Origin: Pseudovibrio axinellae
GTDB lineage: Bacteria > Pseudomonadota > Alphaproteobacteria > Rhizobiales > Stappiaceae
Length of the DNA: 64,000 nucleotides
Reading direction: 5' to 3'
Assembly (NCBI RefSeq): GCF_900110875.1
Contig: NZ_FOFM01000008.1
Location: 1-64,000, forward strand
Shown: positions 44,537 through 56,077 of the stretch, piece after piece
How positions within the stretch are numbered: position 1 is the first letter of the stretch
How the letters are laid out: each line of letters starts with the position of its first letter
Made by a program: the position numbers and the translations under genes
The notes under the pieces: generated by a model
Databases searched by the model: none
What the model saw: the letters and a program-made list of their open reading frames with translations, nothing else
What the model was told of the DNA's origin: nothing

Positions 44537-47500
44537 ATGAGAATTGAGCGGCGATATACTGCGTCTGGTAAATCCCCATACGCAGATATTGAATTCTGTA
44601 ACGCAACGAGCGAGATCCGTAACCCAGATGGATCCGTTGTGTTTCGCTTGGAGAACATTCAGGTTCCCAAGCAATTCTCTCAGGTTGCCTCTGATATTCT
44701 GGCACAAAAGTACTTCCGCAAGGCTGGCGTTCCTGCCAAACTGAAAGCGGTTGAAGAAAACACCGTACCTTCCTGGCTGTGGCGCCAAACTGCAGACAAT
44801 AAAGCGCTGTCCAAGATGCCAAAGGACAAGCGTTACGGTTCTGAAATTGATGGTCGTCAGGTTTTTGACCGCCTGGCAGGCACATGGACCTACTGGGGTT
44901 GGAAAGGCGGCTACTTCGACAGTGAAGCTGATGCGCAAGCGTTTTACGACGAGCTGCGGTACATGCTTGCCACTCAAAAAGTAGCACCAAACTCCCCGCA
45001 GTGGTTCAACACCGGCCTGCACTGGGCATACGGAATCGATGGGCCAAGCCAGGGTCACCATTACGTTGACTTCGAAACAGGCAAGCTGACCCGCTCTGCG
45101 ACCGCCTACGAGCACCCGCAGCCACATGCGTGCTTCATTCAGTCCGTTGATGATGACCTGGTGAACGAAAACGGCATCATGGACCTGTGGGTTCGTGAGG
45201 CGCGCCTGTTCAAATACGGCTCTGGTACTGGCACCAACTTCTCTTCATTGCGTGCAAGCGGTGAAAAGCTGGCCGGTGGCGGCAAATCATCAGGCCTGAT
45301 GAGCTTCTTAAAGATCGGCGACCGTGCAGCGGGCGCAATCAAGTCTGGCGGCACCACACGACGCGCAGCAAAGATGGTTGTGGTTGATATCGACCACCCA
45401 GACATTGAAGAGTTCGTCAACTGGAAGGTTCACGAGGAGCAGAAAGTTGCTGCGATCGTAACCGGTTCCAAAATCTGTCAAAAGCATCTGCAAGCTGTGA
45501 TGAAGGCTTGCGTCAACTGCGAAGGCAGCGGCGACGATTGTTTTGACCCGAAAAAGAACCCTGCCCTCAAGCGCGAAATGCGCTCTGCGAAAAAGGCAAT
45601 GGTTCCTGATAACTACATCCAGCGTGTGGTTCAGTTTGCGCGTCAAGGCTACAAGTCTATCGAATTCCCAACCTACAACACAGACTGGGATTCTGAAGCT
45701 TACCTGACAGTTTCCGGCCAGAACTCTAACAACTCTGTTCGCGTCACTGATGGTTTCTTGAAAGCTGTCACTGATGATGGTGAATGGGACCTGACTGCCC
45801 GCATCACAGGTAAAGCGCACAAAACCATTAAAGCGACCGAGCTGTGGGAACAGATCGGATATGCAGCATGGGCTTCTGCTGATCCAGGCCTGCAATACCA
45901 CACCACAATCAACGACTGGCACACCTGCCCACAAGGTGGCGAGATCCGCGCGTCCAACCCATGTTCTGAATACATGTTCCTGGACGATACCGCGTGTAAC
46001 CTTGCATCCTTGAACCTGTTGCAGTTCCGCCTTGATGACGGTCAGTTTGACGCTGAGAACTTCGAGCACGCAACCCGCCTCTGGCAGATCGTGCTTGAGA
46101 TTTCTGTTCTGATGGCTCAGTTCCCATCCAAACAGATTGCTCAGCTTTCCTATGAGTACCGCACAACCGGCTTGGGCTACGCCAATATTGGTGGTTTGCT
46201 CATGACCTCCGGTATCTCCTACGATAGCGACGAAGGCCGTGCTCTGTGTGGCGCGATCTCGGCAATCATGACTGGTGTATGTTACGCAACATCTGCTGAA
46301 ATGGCTGGTGAGCTTGGCTCATTCCCGCGTTATGAAGAAAACGCAAAAGACATGCTGCGCGTTATCCGTAACCACCGCCGTGCAGCTCACAGTGAAGCAG
46401 GTGGATATGAGAAGCTGAGCACGCTTCCAGTACCCCTTGACGCAGCCTCCTGCCCTCAGCCCAATCTGGTAGAGCGTGCAAAGACGGCTTGGGACCTTGC
46501 GCTTTCTCTTGGCGAAAAACACGGTTACCGCAATGCGCAGACCACTGTTATTGCGCCAACAGGCACAATCGGTCTGGTTATGGATTGTGACACCACCGGA
46601 ATTGAGCCTGACTTTGCACTGGTAAAGTTCAAAAAGCTCGCAGGTGGCGGCTACTTCAAAATCATCAACCGCGCTGTACCAGAAGCTCTTCGTACGCTTG
46701 GGTATAGTGAAGCTGAAATCGGCGAGATGGAAGCACATGCTGTTGGTCACGGCTCAATTGCTCAAGCTCCAGGCATCAACACCACTTCGTTGCGTGCCAA
46801 AGGCTTTGACGATGCGGCCCTTGAAAAGCTCAGCGGCGCTCTGGGCTCAGCATTTGATATCAAGTTCGTATTCAACCGCTGGACCCTTGGTGACGATTTG
46901 CTCACTGGCAAGCTCGGTGTTTCTGCCCAGCAGCTGGACGATATGGAGTTTGACCTCCTCTCGTATATGGGCTTCAGCAAAGCTGAAATTGAAGCTGCCA
47001 ACACACACGTATGTGGTGCAATGACACTGGAAGGTGCACCGCACCTGAAGGAAGAGCATTACTCAGTGTTTGATTGTGCGAACCCATGTGGCCGCACTGG
47101 CAAGCGCTACCTTTCAGTAGACAGCCACATCAAGATGATGGCAGCAGCTCAGCCATTCATTTCAGGTGCAATTTCCAAGACAATCAACATGCCAAACACG
47201 GCAAGTGTTGAAGATTGTAAAGACGCTTACATGCTTTCTTGGAAGCTTGGCCTGAAGGCAAACGCGCTTTACCGCGATGGGTCAAAACTGTCTCAGCCCC
47301 TCAACTCCCAGCTTCTGGAAGATGAAGAGGACGATGCAGAAGACACCATTGAGGACATCCTTGCTCAGCCACAAGCTGCCCGTGCAGAAGCTGTTGCAGA
47401 ACGCATTGTTGAGCGTATTGTAGAGCGTGCTGTTCGCAATCGTGAAAAACTGCCAAACCGCCGTAAGGGTTACACCCAAAAAGCATCCGTTGGTGGTCAC

Positions 47501-48214
47501 AAGGTTTACCTGACAACAGGTGAATACGAGGATGGCCGCATCGGCGAAATCTTCATCGACATGCACAAAGAAGGCGCGGCTTTCCGCTCACTGATGAACA
47601 ACTTCGCCATCGCGATCTCTCTCGGCCTTCAGTATGGCGTTCCGCTTGAAGAGTACGTGGATGCCTTCACATTCACCCGCTTTGAGCCTGCTGGCATGGT
47701 GATGGGCAATGATGCCATCAAGAATGCAACATCCATTCTTGATTACATCTTCCGTGAACTGGCTGTGTCCTACCTTGGCCGCAACGATCTGGCACACGTT
47801 CCGCCAGAAGCTCTAGGTAGCGTAACCTCCACCGCAAATGCATCTGCAGAAGGAGCGCAAAGCGAAGAGAGCGGCCCTGCGATCGTCTCACACGGCCTTG
47901 TGCGCGGTCAGACAGAAAAGTTCCGTCTGGTACCAGGTGGTGACCCTGCTGTTCAGCTGGCTGGTGCGATTTCCGCTCAGTCTGATGCAATTGCAACAGC
48001 CTTCCAACGTGGCGGTGAAGCCGCAGCTGCTGCCCCTGTTTCAGTGGGAACAGCTGCTCCAGCTGCAAAGCAAACAGTAGCAAGCCAAGTCGCTCAGGCC
48101 CGCATGAAGGGTTATGAAGGCGAAAGCTGCGCAGAATGCGGAAACTTCACCATGGTCCGAAACGGCACCTGCCTAAAATGCGACACATGCGGCTCCACAA
48201 GCGGCTGCAGCTAA
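44537..48214 (+). CDS. nrdJ: Vitamin B12-dependent (class II) ribonucleotide reductase
   Basis: Reduces ribonucleotides to deoxyribonucleotides with adenosylcobalamin as radical source, so it works with or without oxygen. 1225 residues, the long alphaproteobacterial form. [20 protein letters not shown] near residue 230; active-site region [41 protein letters not shown]-terminal zinc-finger-like cysteines in [20 protein letters not shown] and CGSTSGCS, which probably shuttle electrons from thioredoxin. The start at 44537 (MRIERRYT) has AAGGGG about 6 bp upstream; eleven upstream codons are rejected. NrdR-like box pair lies upstream, terminator downstream. Monocistronic. Confidence 0.96.
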   Translation: MRIERRYTASGKSPYADIEFCNATSEIRNPDGSVVFRLENIQVPKQFSQVASDILAQKYFRKAGVPAKLKAVEENTVPSWLWRQTADNKALSKMPKDKRYGSEIDGRQVFDRLAGTWTYWGWKGGYFDSEADAQAFYDELRYMLATQKVAPNSPQWFNTGLHWAYGIDGPSQGHHYVDFETGKLTRSATAYEHPQPHACFIQSVDDDLVNENGIMDLWVREARLFKYGSGTGTNFSSLRASGEKLAGGGKSSGLMSFLKIGDRAAGAIKSGGTTRRAAKMVVVDIDHPDIEEFVNWKVHEEQKVAAIVTGSKICQKHLQAVMKACVNCEGSGDDCFDPKKNPALKREMRSAKKAMVPDNYIQRVVQFARQGYKSIEFPTYNTDWDSEAYLTVSGQNSNNSVRVTDGFLKAVTDDGEWDLTARITGKAHKTIKATELWEQIGYAAWASADPGLQYHTTINDWHTCPQGGEIRASNPCSEYMFLDDTACNLASLNLLQFRLDDGQFDAENFEHATRLWQIVLEISVLMAQFPSKQIAQLSYEYRTTGLGYANIGGLLMTSGISYDSDEGRALCGAISAIMTGVCYATSAEMAGELGSFPRYEENAKDMLRVIRNHRRAAHSEAGGYEKLSTLPVPLDAASCPQPNLVERAKTAWDLALSLGEKHGYRNAQTTVIAPTGTIGLVMDCDTTGIEPDFALVKFKKLAGGGYFKIINRAVPEALRTLGYSEAEIGEMEAHAVGHGSIAQAPGINTTSLRAKGFDDAALEKLSGALGSAFDIKFVFNRWTLGDDLLTGKLGVSAQQLDDMEFDLLSYMGFSKAEIEAANTHVCGAMTLEGAPHLKEEHYSVFDCANPCGRTGKRYLSVDSHIKMMAAAQPFISGAISKTINMPNTASVEDCKDAYMLSWKLGLKANALYRDGSKLSQPLNSQLLEDEEDDAEDTIEDILAQPQAARAEAVAERIVERIVERAVRNREKLPNRRKGYTQKASVGGHKVYLTTGEYEDGRIGEIFIDMHKEGAAFRSLMNNFAIAISLGLQYGVPLEEYVDAFTFTRFEPAGMVMGNDAIKNATSILDYIFRELAVSYLGRNDLAHVPPEALGSVTSTANASAEGAQSEESGPAIVSHGLVRGQTEKFRLVPGGDPAVQLAGAISAQSDAIATAFQRGGEAAAAAPVSVGTAAPAAKQTVASQVAQARMKGYEGESCAECGNFTMVRNGTCLKCDTCGSTSGCS

Positions 48215-49522
48215 GTAAAAAGCAAGTACGTTCCGACTGCAGCAGACCTCCTGCCGCTCTCAGCACATAACTGCCAAACCAAACAAAATGGCCCCAAGAT
48301 CACTTGGGGCCATTTCTCATAGATACCACACACTTCGTATTGCAAAACCGGGCGGATTGATCTCAGCATTTTGATAGCGCACGAGGCAAACTACGCCTGC
48401 TTGCAGCGGATGGCTTCCAGTCAACCTCGCGCGAACCAAATACGCCCAGACCCTCCTTGGCTCGAACGCCTTCCACATACCTCCAGCATGATGCGCGGCA
48501 CGCAATTAGCGTTCACCGGTTGTTAAGAGCGCCGTTTCTCAAGTCTCTACCCCCTAGCGCACGTAGCAAGGCAAAACTGCGAGCCCTGATCAGCTGCCAA
48601 GTGACACACACTTGCTCTATCAGTGAGGCGGTTGAGTTCTCTACGCATACCAAGTCAGGCTGATACAACAATGTATTCGTCAAGATATTCTGCGCTGACC
48701 TCAAATACGAGCAGATCAACCTCAAGCCCGTAACGAACTGCCAACAAAAGGACCGGAGATAACACAGAGATGAAGCCCCGACCTAATCGTTGAAAGGGCC
48801 TACTATAAGATAAGCTAATCTCAGAAGATTTCATTACAAGACCATGAATTTAAAGAGGAATACTTCATCTACAGCAGAAAATGCACCTAAGCAGCGTGCC
48901 TATATCATGGCTTCGAACCACAAGAGTTTTCCAGCCATTTCGACTGGCCGGTCTTGTTAAATCACGACCTTTCCGATTGCTCAAATACATCAACTGATCA
49001 GGAGGAGAGTTGGATTGAAATTTTAAACCCTCACAGAGCATCTAAAAACAATCGGTCTTCTAAGACTGAGATAATTAATAGTGATGGCCTCGGGATTGAC
49101 GGAATCTGCTGCGGCAGCAATGACAAGTTTCGACTGACCCAAACCAATAATTTTACACTTTGACCATTGCGGTAGAGGGGTATTCGGGGGTCGTCCCAGC
49201 CGAACAAACACATTATGCGACAGCTATGTATCGCGCTTCAGCTCACAAGGCTATGAGGTCGCATCGATCATTGTGTAAGTATTAAAAGTTGCAACGAATG
49301 GCAGGAAACAAACTTACTCGAACTAAAAGCCGTACTAAACGGTGCTCCATGGTAAATTGACCCCCTTGCTATAATTGGGGGCAAGCAGTTCTAGAAGGTC
49401 GATAGCCTACGCTTCAACGCTACCGGGCTCTGCAGTTCTCAACCGTCAAATTAAGAGTTGAGGTTCAATATCGTTGCCAAGAAAAGCTGCCATGCAATGC
49501 GCTTTATTGGTACCAAGCCACC
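48215..49522. other. Gene-poor region after nrdJ
   Basis: About 1.3 kb. Apart from the nrdJ terminator I see no supported gene. Short frames on both strands (for example plus 48457-48663 and 48954-49163, and a 38-codon plus frame from 48844) have no recognisable family. A CCCCC/GGGGG inverted repeat lies near 49351-49371. It may be decayed DNA. Confidence 0.5.
48286..48315 (+). terminator. Rho-independent terminator of nrdJ
   Basis: AAATGGCCCCAAG and CTTGGGGCCATTT arms around ATCA, 71 bp past the nrdJ stop. The tail is only moderately T-rich. Confidence 0.85.
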
Positions 49523-49930
49523 TCAATACATAGCCTTATAAAGTGTTATGTCGGTGGCGGTATTGGCCTTAAGCATTGCGCTGCCTCGTGCAAGTAGCCA
49601 GCCGTCTGCGCGTTCTAAGCGTGCAACGATTAGTACCACTGAGGCATCTGTGAGTGTGGTTGGCTTTGAAAAGGAAAAGGTAATCGCCTTTGACTTGCCG
49701 GAGCTCTTGAGCTGAACTTCACGCGTAAGTTCTTGCGTGCTTTTCTGACTGGCATGAGTTTCCAAAAAGATTTTGATATGGCCTTTGGGGACAACCGCGT
49801 TGTCTGCAAATGTGACCGTACCGCTGATATCGGCAGCTTGAGCAGTACCTATCCCTGAGGCTGTTGCTATACCAGCAACGATCAAACCAGCGGCCAAGAT
49901 AATTCTCCCAGGATTGATAAGAGGTCTCAT
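49523..49930 (-). CDS. Secreted YbaY/YscW-like small protein, partner of the RTX protease gene
   Basis: 135 residues with a signal peptide (INPGRIILAAGLIVAGIATA, predicted cut after AQA). The mature part begins ADISGTVTFADNAVVPKGHI and has a small beta-sandwich pattern (KAITFSFSKPTTLTD, SVVLIVARLERADGWLLARG) like the YbaY/YscW lipoprotein domain, but there is no lipobox cysteine at the cleavage site. It is 106 bp downstream of the serralysin-like gene on the same strand. Known: serralysin genes are often followed by a small periplasmic inhibitor of about 130 residues (Inh/AprI). This protein is in the right place and size but does not resemble Inh in sequence. A role as inhibitor or chaperone is inference. 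Confidence 0.65.
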   Translation of the reverse strand: MRPLINPGRIILAAGLIVAGIATASGIGTAQAADISGTVTFADNAVVPKGHIKIFLETHASQKSTQELTREVQLKSSGKSKAITFSFSKPTTLTDASVVLIVARLERADGWLLARGSAMLKANTATDITLYKAMY

Positions 49931-50036
49931 TCTCTTCCCCTTCAGGTGGCGCCGCGCTGGCGCTTGTTAAGATCTGCTCGGGAACCAACACAACGAAAAA
50001 AGTGGGGAGCCGATAAGCTCCCCACCCATAATTGCA

Positions 50037-53000
50037 TCAGATGACAATAAAATCATCTGCAGAAAGTGACAAGCCTGTCTTCAACTGCGCGAACTGAATC
50101 GCACCGATGTCACCAGTTCCGTCTGCATCATACAACAGCGCTCCACTGTCAGTGTCGTAAATGATGCGGTCGTTTGCATCTTGGCTGACACCAGCAGCAC
50201 TCATGTGGAATGCACCCAAAGCCAGGGGCCCATTACCGCCGAGTTCGGTGAAGATTTCGCTGTCCAGAAGGATCAAGTCGTCGTCGACATTAAAGTCCTT
50301 GATCCGATCGATATTGTCATTCCCAAGTTCTGTAGAGAAGCGGAAAGAATCCTCTCCTGAACCACCAACCAGAAGGTCAGCACCAAGACCGCCATCCAGC
50401 ATATCACTGCCTTGACCGCCATAGAGCTTGTCGTTGCCAGATTCACCCGGCATGATTGGCTCAGGCGGGAAGTCAATGGACACGTTGAGTGTGTAGGTTG
50501 AACCTTCCGGCACAGCTTCTAACCAACCACCATCCGGTGCATCCGGAGACCAAGCACCCTCCAGAATGTAGTAGGTTCCGGTTTCTTCGACAGCAAAGAC
50601 CATGCTGGAATCTCGACCGTGTACGGAACCTGGATCTCCGGCACCATCATCGTTCTGAGCAACGATATTGCCTTCGCTATCTAGCAGCAGGACCCAACTG
50701 TCGTGAACGTCTGGATCTGCAATACCATCAATGTCGATGGTGATAGTTGATCCAGCCTGCAGCTCAATCTTGTAGTAACCGCCCAGACCATTACCTGTCG
50801 CATCAACAGTGGTATGAAGAACCGTTGTTGAGTCAAAGATATTTGGATCTTCGGTCAACGAGAAGTTATCGGAGATATCGAACGCGGCCGCAATCGAGTT
50901 GTTGGTCGCATCCGCTCCAAGCGTGGCGTAGCCAGTGCCCATACCTGGGCGTGGGATCGGGGGAGCTACATCACCGAAGTCGCCGAGCAAGATGTCATCA
51001 CCACGACCACCGCGTAGCACATCGTTGCCACCCTGACCTGTCAGCGTATTGGCAGCGTTATCTCCTCTGATACGGTCATTGTGGCCTGAGCCAGCAAGGT
51101 TTTCGATGGAGATGTAGGTGTCACCTTCAGAGCCGTTACCATTCAGCTTGAGGTTGACGCCACTGGTTGCATCCGCATAGTCCGCAGTGTCACTGCCTGC
51201 GCCACCATTGAGAACATCAGCACCGCCGCCACCTGTCAGCGTATCATTGCCTGATCCACCGGAGAGTTCGTTGGTCTCGTCGTTGCCGATCAGATGATCG
51301 TCGTGGAAGGAGCCGACAACATTTTCAACATCAACAATGATGTCGTGTCTTAGGACTGTGCCGCGACCGACGATCTGTACCGGTCCGTCAGCGTCACCAC
51401 CACGTGCAGTTCCATTGGCAAGATCAACCATGACGCCTTCGGAGCTTCCGGAGTAAACAACGGTGTCAATGCCTTCGCCGCCATCCAGATAGTCCTGACC
51501 AGAACCACCAATGAGGATGTCATTTCCTTCGTCGCCATACAGGAGGTCCCCGTCATTGCCGCCGTCGAGAATGTCGTCACCGCCGCCGCCATTGAAGACG
51601 TCGCCGCCGCCTCGGCCCCAGAAATGGTTGTCTGAATCTGTACCGATAAAGCGATCGATACGGTCATCAGAACCAATCAGGTTTTCAACGCTGTAGAAGG
51701 TGTCGCCAGAGGCAGTACCACCGCTGGCCACGTTCGTTTCCAGGTTGACGAGCAACTGGAATGGGCTTTCGTGGCTGTAGTCAACCGTGTCAACGCCGTC
51801 ACCGCCGATGAAGACGTCAACGCCGTCCTGACCCATCATTGTGTCGTCGCCGTCACCGCCGTCCAGGATGTCGTCACCAGCACCACCGAAGATGGTATCG
51901 TTGCCAGCACCGCCGTAGAGCACGTCGTCGCCGTCATCGCTCTCGGTCTGGTCCTCAAGATCCTCTATCGCAATGGTGTTGTTGATATCACGGCTTGCCA
52001 GAGAATCCCGGCCACCAATGATGAGATCATCACCATCCATGCCGAAGATTGTGTCGCCGCCGGCTCCACCCTCTAGCGTGTCATTTCCATCACCACCAAT
52101 GATGATGCTGGTTGGTGTGCTACCGGGGGTTGGTGGTGTGTCGTCATCATCTTCAACGACGGGATCCACAGGCGTTCCGCCCACGTAGATGATGTTTTCG
52201 ACATTTTCGACGTCACCCAGATCCAGATCACTGTTCAGAACATAGATTGTGTCGTTGCCGCCATCAGCTTCTTCACGAACGATATCGTCAGCAGAATCAA
52301 CGAAGTAAACATCATCGCCGTTGCCGCCTGCCATGCGGTCAGCACCACCGCGACCGTCAATTACGTTGTCGCCGTCGTTGCCGATTATGATGTCATCGTA
52401 GTTACTGCCGATGCCGTTTTCGATGTAGTACTCGGTCTGATCGGTATTGTGTCCGGCAAAGATCGATACATTGTTGCTATGGCCGTTCACACTGGAGAAC
52501 TGGCCGGCACGCAGATCAAGAATTGTGCCTGCAGTTGATCCGGAGAAGTCAACGGTATCATTGCCACCGGTGTCATGAATCACGAAGCCAATGTCGTGCT
52601 GCATGCCTGAGGAGGTGAGCTCGTAGCCGTATTCAGTGCTGTTAAAGCCGTAGGTGTTGTTGCCGGTGTTGAGGTCAATTTCCTGATAGACCCACTCCCC
52701 GTTCTCATCGACTTCTGCAAAGAAGCGGCGGATGGTTGCTTCGATGTCTGCCATCAGCGGTGTTGAGGCCGACCAACGGGTTGTTTCCCCTACATCGATC
52801 CCATCAAAATACGACATGACGCTGTATTGCTGGCGATCATAAATCCAGGTCGCATTGTTCAGATAGTTGATCTGAACACCGCCAGGCCCGCTGTAATTGT
52901 ATAGGCCGGGATGGTTCAATCCAAACTCATGCCCAAATTCATGAATAAAGCTGTCAAACACATAGCCGCCAATGTCTGTCTTGTTTGGCTCTGTATCGTG

Positions 53001-53378
53001 GAAGCGTTGGCCGATGCTGACATAACGGTTGCTTGAATAAGCGCTGCCGTCGTCGGCTTCGCCGATTTCTGGGCTAACGACTTCCATCCACTGCGTATCA
53101 GGGTCAAATGGAACGTCATCTACGATCACGAACTCAAACGGAGTAACAGCCGCCCACATATTCAAGGCACCGATCGCAGCGGCCTTGTATTCTGGATGGT
53201 CGTTGAGATCGGACACATTGATCACCAATGGCCCTGCTGCGATCTCTGGTGTGAGGCTGCGAGGCAATGCGCCAAGGTAATCAAGATAGGCTTCGTAATC
53301 ATCACTTTTGCCAAACGGGTTATCCGGCGTTTGGTCGTTAACCCACCATTCGTCGTTAGACTGGTTCGTCTCTGACAT
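50037..53378 (-). CDS. Serralysin-like zinc metalloprotease with RTX repeats and a PPC domain
   Basis: 1113 residues, no N-terminal signal peptide, so type I secretion is expected. Metzincin site HEFGHEFGLNH at 146-156 (His146, Glu147, His150, His156) and Met-turn YSVMSY around 188. From about residue 330, many glycine/aspartate RTX nonapeptides bind calcium (GGDGNDTLEGGAGGDTIFGM style), in blocks separated by beta segments (VDYSHESPFQLLVNLETNVA). At about 850-985 a bacterial pre-peptidase C-terminal domain is inserted (IELQAGSTITIDIDGIADPD, GTYYILEGAW). Final RTX block and a C-terminal secretion signal region end ADDFIVI. No type I exporter gene is in the window. Probably an extracellular protease for nutrition or host interaction. 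Confidence 0.93.
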   Translation of the reverse strand: MSETNQSNDEWWVNDQTPDNPFGKSDDYEAYLDYLGALPRSLTPEIAAGPLVINVSDLNDHPEYKAAAIGALNMWAAVTPFEFVIVDDVPFDPDTQWMEVVSPEIGEADDGSAYSSNRYVSIGQRFHDTEPNKTDIGGYVFDSFIHEFGHEFGLNHPGLYNYSGPGGVQINYLNNATWIYDRQQYSVMSYFDGIDVGETTRWSASTPLMADIEATIRRFFAEVDENGEWVYQEIDLNTGNNTYGFNSTEYGYELTSSGMQHDIGFVIHDTGGNDTVDFSGSTAGTILDLRAGQFSSVNGHSNNVSIFAGHNTDQTEYYIENGIGSNYDDIIIGNDGDNVIDGRGGADRMAGGNGDDVYFVDSADDIVREEADGGNDTIYVLNSDLDLGDVENVENIIYVGGTPVDPVVEDDDDTPPTPGSTPTSIIIGGDGNDTLEGGAGGDTIFGMDGDDLIIGGRDSLASRDINNTIAIEDLEDQTESDDGDDVLYGGAGNDTIFGGAGDDILDGGDGDDTMMGQDGVDVFIGGDGVDTVDYSHESPFQLLVNLETNVASGGTASGDTFYSVENLIGSDDRIDRFIGTDSDNHFWGRGGGDVFNGGGGDDILDGGNDGDLLYGDEGNDILIGGSGQDYLDGGEGIDTVVYSGSSEGVMVDLANGTARGGDADGPVQIVGRGTVLRHDIIVDVENVVGSFHDDHLIGNDETNELSGGSGNDTLTGGGGADVLNGGAGSDTADYADATSGVNLKLNGNGSEGDTYISIENLAGSGHNDRIRGDNAANTLTGQGGNDVLRGGRGDDILLGDFGDVAPPIPRPGMGTGYATLGADATNNSIAAAFDISDNFSLTEDPNIFDSTTVLHTTVDATGNGLGGYYKIELQAGSTITIDIDGIADPDVHDSWVLLLDSEGNIVAQNDDGAGDPGSVHGRDSSMVFAVEETGTYYILEGAWSPDAPDGGWLEAVPEGSTYTLNVSIDFPPEPIMPGESGNDKLYGGQGSDMLDGGLGADLLVGGSGEDSFRFSTELGNDNIDRIKDFNVDDDLILLDSEIFTELGGNGPLALGAFHMSAAGVSQDANDRIIYDTDSGALLYDADGTGDIGAIQFAQLKTGLSLSADDFIVI

Positions 53379-54708
53379 CTTTATTTCTCCCTCTACAACT
53401 AAGCTTGGATGGTTATGGCAGCCTGAATTGGGTGTGCCTGCCTAAAGTTTGGCATCACAAAAAATGTCGTCCTTACAAATATTGAAGGACGATTTAGGAA
53501 AATAAATTTTTGGAAAGCGTGAATTCTGTTTCGCCGGGAGTGCCCTCAACGAAATTATGAGAGGATTCCGGCTCGAAGTGGAAAGCAGACGACCTGCGCT
53601 AAATGTCGCTATGAACGAAGTGCGTGAACGCCTATCGCTACATTCAAATAAGCAGTCCACATAGCCATCAGACATTTCGGCAGCCCCACGTTCATATCTA
53701 GCGCACCACAGTCTAAAAAAACGACAGTTTCAGAGTATTCTGCCGTTTCATTACTCTGCACATATTACCAACTAAGTAATGATTATATAACGACAAATTC
53801 TTTGGCAATTTTAGCTAGGAGTCAACGCCATTTACGATGATATTTTCTAACTAACTCGACGTAATTTATATAAGCATGATGAATGTATGTGTTAGATTTT
53901 TTCATCCTTCCCCGAAGTCCGCACGTCTAGCCTCGTTGGTGGCAGGGATTTGGCAGTAGGCACGAACCTCAATAGATAATAGATGAAAGAACAACTCAGC
54001 GTACCCACACAAACCGATCAGTTCATGGGGCCTTCAAACTGATCGAATGCTATTAGTAAATTTAACTAAATCTATGACAATTAGTATCATTCAGTGTTCC
54101 TGCAAGGTATCAAAGAGGACTATGTAACCACCGGCTTAGGCTAGGCTTCGCACTCACAAGTTTGGACGGCAAACTCACTAGCAAGCATATACTGCATTCT
54201 ACCAAGCTCACTAAGCCTAGCTTCGACCGCACAATTTACTGGGACTCTCGGCACTAACCTGAGCTGATGTCACCTTTCCGCTTGTAAAGATAATCTTTCA
54301 AAAAACAGGTTCTAATCATCAATACTTGATCGGGAAGCTTTTTGTCAGCCGCATATGAACATGGCAAACACCGAGACTTAGTTGGATCTCTAAGGCGCCA
54401 CGTTACGGAGCTGATACCGCGAGAGCTAGTGACCTCACGCAAGTTGGTAATCTAGGGATATCTTCAGTCGGAACTAAAGGTGCAGAGCCTAACAAATACA
54501 CTAAGCGCCTTCTCATCGCAGGTTGGAGAAGACGCTATTTCCGTTTTGAAAGCGAAGCGACCATTCTAAGATAATATGTGTTAGTTGTGATCTCTGTTGG
54601 AGCGCCACCCCGGTATCCAGCAGCACATCCACTCACGCAACTCATACGTCCATCCCCCCATGCAATTGCTGCTTTGCTAGTTCATGACTGCAACACCTAG
54701 GCTCGTTG
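53379..54708. other. Gene-poor region between the protease and the purine cluster
   Basis: About 1.3 kb, AT-rich around 53700-53900. No supported gene. Minus-strand frames at 53442-53675 and 54254-54442 have no family. A hairpin with one mismatch (54504-54514 with 54526-54536) lies about 170 bp past the last purine gene on the minus strand and could terminate it. The promoter of the protease gene should be in 53379-53700. Confidence 0.5.
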
Positions 54709-55920
54709 TTATCTTAGAAGGATTTTCAGGGCATCGGCGATGATGATCGTGGCGTGCTTGAGGTCCGCAAGTTGCAGGTGTTCGTCTGCTCCGTGGGCGT
54801 TTGCCTCTAAAATGGAGCGTGGGCCAGCACCGTAAAGCACCGTCGGTATCCCGGCCTCAGAGTAATGGCGAGCATCCGTGAAGAGCGGCGCACCGGTGGC
54901 TTTAAGGTCGATACCAAGCACCTCTTTAGCAGGCCACTTCAACGCTTCCAGCAGCTTCTTAGCGCCGGGCAACTCGCGCAAAGGCTCCGCAATCATGATG
55001 CGTCGACATTCTACTTCAACGCCGCAACCCTGCGGAACAGCAGAATTGATCAACCCGATCAGCTGTTCCTCCACCAACTCACCATTTTCCTCCGGTATTA
55101 AGCGTCGGTCTATGCGCAGGGACACCCGTTCCGGCACCACATTGGTATTAACGCCGCCAGAGATAAGCCCCACCGTAATCTGAGGAGACCCTATACCGTC
55201 CTGCGAACTCTGGATTGCCCGCAAACGCTCTTTTTCCTGATACAGCGCGCTCAGCACAGGCGTTGCCACCTGCAAAGCATCTGCGCCAGTGTCAGGCATC
55301 GCCGCGTGAGCTTGTTTTCCGCGGAAGATAACTTCCATATGCAAGCAACCGTTGTGGGCCGTTGTGGCAGCATAAGAAAAGCCAGTGGTGATTGCGTAAT
55401 CAGGTTTGGTCAGTTCTTGCTCTAAAAGCCATTTAGGCCCAACGAAGCCGCCCGTTTCCTCATCATAAGTCAGGTGAAGCTCAACAGTGCCATCCAGCTC
55501 TTCAGCATGCTCACGCAGTGCCAAAAGCGCAAAGGCGTAGGTTGCAAAATCTCCCTTAGAAACCGCAGCGCCGCGCCCGTACAGCGCACCATCGTGAATG
55601 GTTGCGCCATACGGCTCTTGCGTCCAACCCTCGCCAGCAGGCACAACATCCCCATGAGCATTGAGCGCAATCACCGGGCCTTCGCCGTAACCAAATTTCT
55701 CGCGGATAATCAAGTTGGTGACAGAGACCATGCCATACTGGCGTACGAACGGTTCAGGCACAGGGTGTTTTTCGACCTCAAAGCCAAGCTTTTCAAGCAG
55801 CTCAGCGGTCCGCAAGGCGTGTTGTGCTGTATCGCCTGGCGGATTGTCGCTTGGCAGTTTCACCAGTTCAACCAGAAATCCAACCTGCTCCGAAAACCGG
55901 TTCTCGATCGCGGCCCTCAT
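54709..55920 (-). CDS. M20-family metallohydrolase (ArgE/DapE type)
   Basis: 403 residues, two-zinc amidohydrolase/peptidase. Metal ligands: VIALNAHGDVVPAGEGW (His-Gly-Asp), GRGAAVSKGDFATYAFALL, TYDEETGGFVG (Glu-Glu), and a late His in LEANAHGADEHL. The dimerisation domain contains the conserved KQAHAAMPDTGADALQ. Starts MRAAIENRFSEQVGFLVELV. It is the last gene of the purine cluster, 157 bp after uraD. An allantoate or ureidoglycolate amidohydrolase role is suggested by position only; the sequence looks closer to ArgE/DapE-type deacylases than to AllC. Confidence 0.85.
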   Translation of the reverse strand: MRAAIENRFSEQVGFLVELVKLPSDNPPGDTAQHALRTAELLEKLGFEVEKHPVPEPFVRQYGMVSVTNLIIREKFGYGEGPVIALNAHGDVVPAGEGWTQEPYGATIHDGALYGRGAAVSKGDFATYAFALLALREHAEELDGTVELHLTYDEETGGFVGPKWLLEQELTKPDYAITTGFSYAATTAHNGCLHMEVIFRGKQAHAAMPDTGADALQVATPVLSALYQEKERLRAIQSSQDGIGSPQITVGLISGGVNTNVVPERVSLRIDRRLIPEENGELVEEQLIGLINSAVPQGCGVEVECRRIMIAEPLRELPGAKKLLEALKWPAKEVLGIDLKATGAPLFTDARHYSEAGIPTVLYGAGPRSILEANAHGADEHLQLADLKHATIIIADALKILLR

Positions 55921-56077
55921 GAATGCTCCCCTTGAATGTCACAGTGACCTATATCCAATCGATTACACAGTTGGTTGCAAGTCTCTTATGCCAAACGCCC
56001 TCATGTTCCAGTGGATGAGTTTTTATGGGGCCACAGGACAACGAAGTTTCTAAAGCAGGTCGAGGACAAAACCACGC

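Noticed and set aside
48954-49163. 69-codon plus-strand frame after nrdJ
   Set aside because: Low-complexity polar sequence with no family and no ribosome binding site, in a gene-poor stretch.
50900-52400. Dense DNA-level repeats with many open frames on both strands
   Set aside because: They come from the GD-rich RTX codons of the protease. The antisense frames have no start context and merely mirror the repeats.
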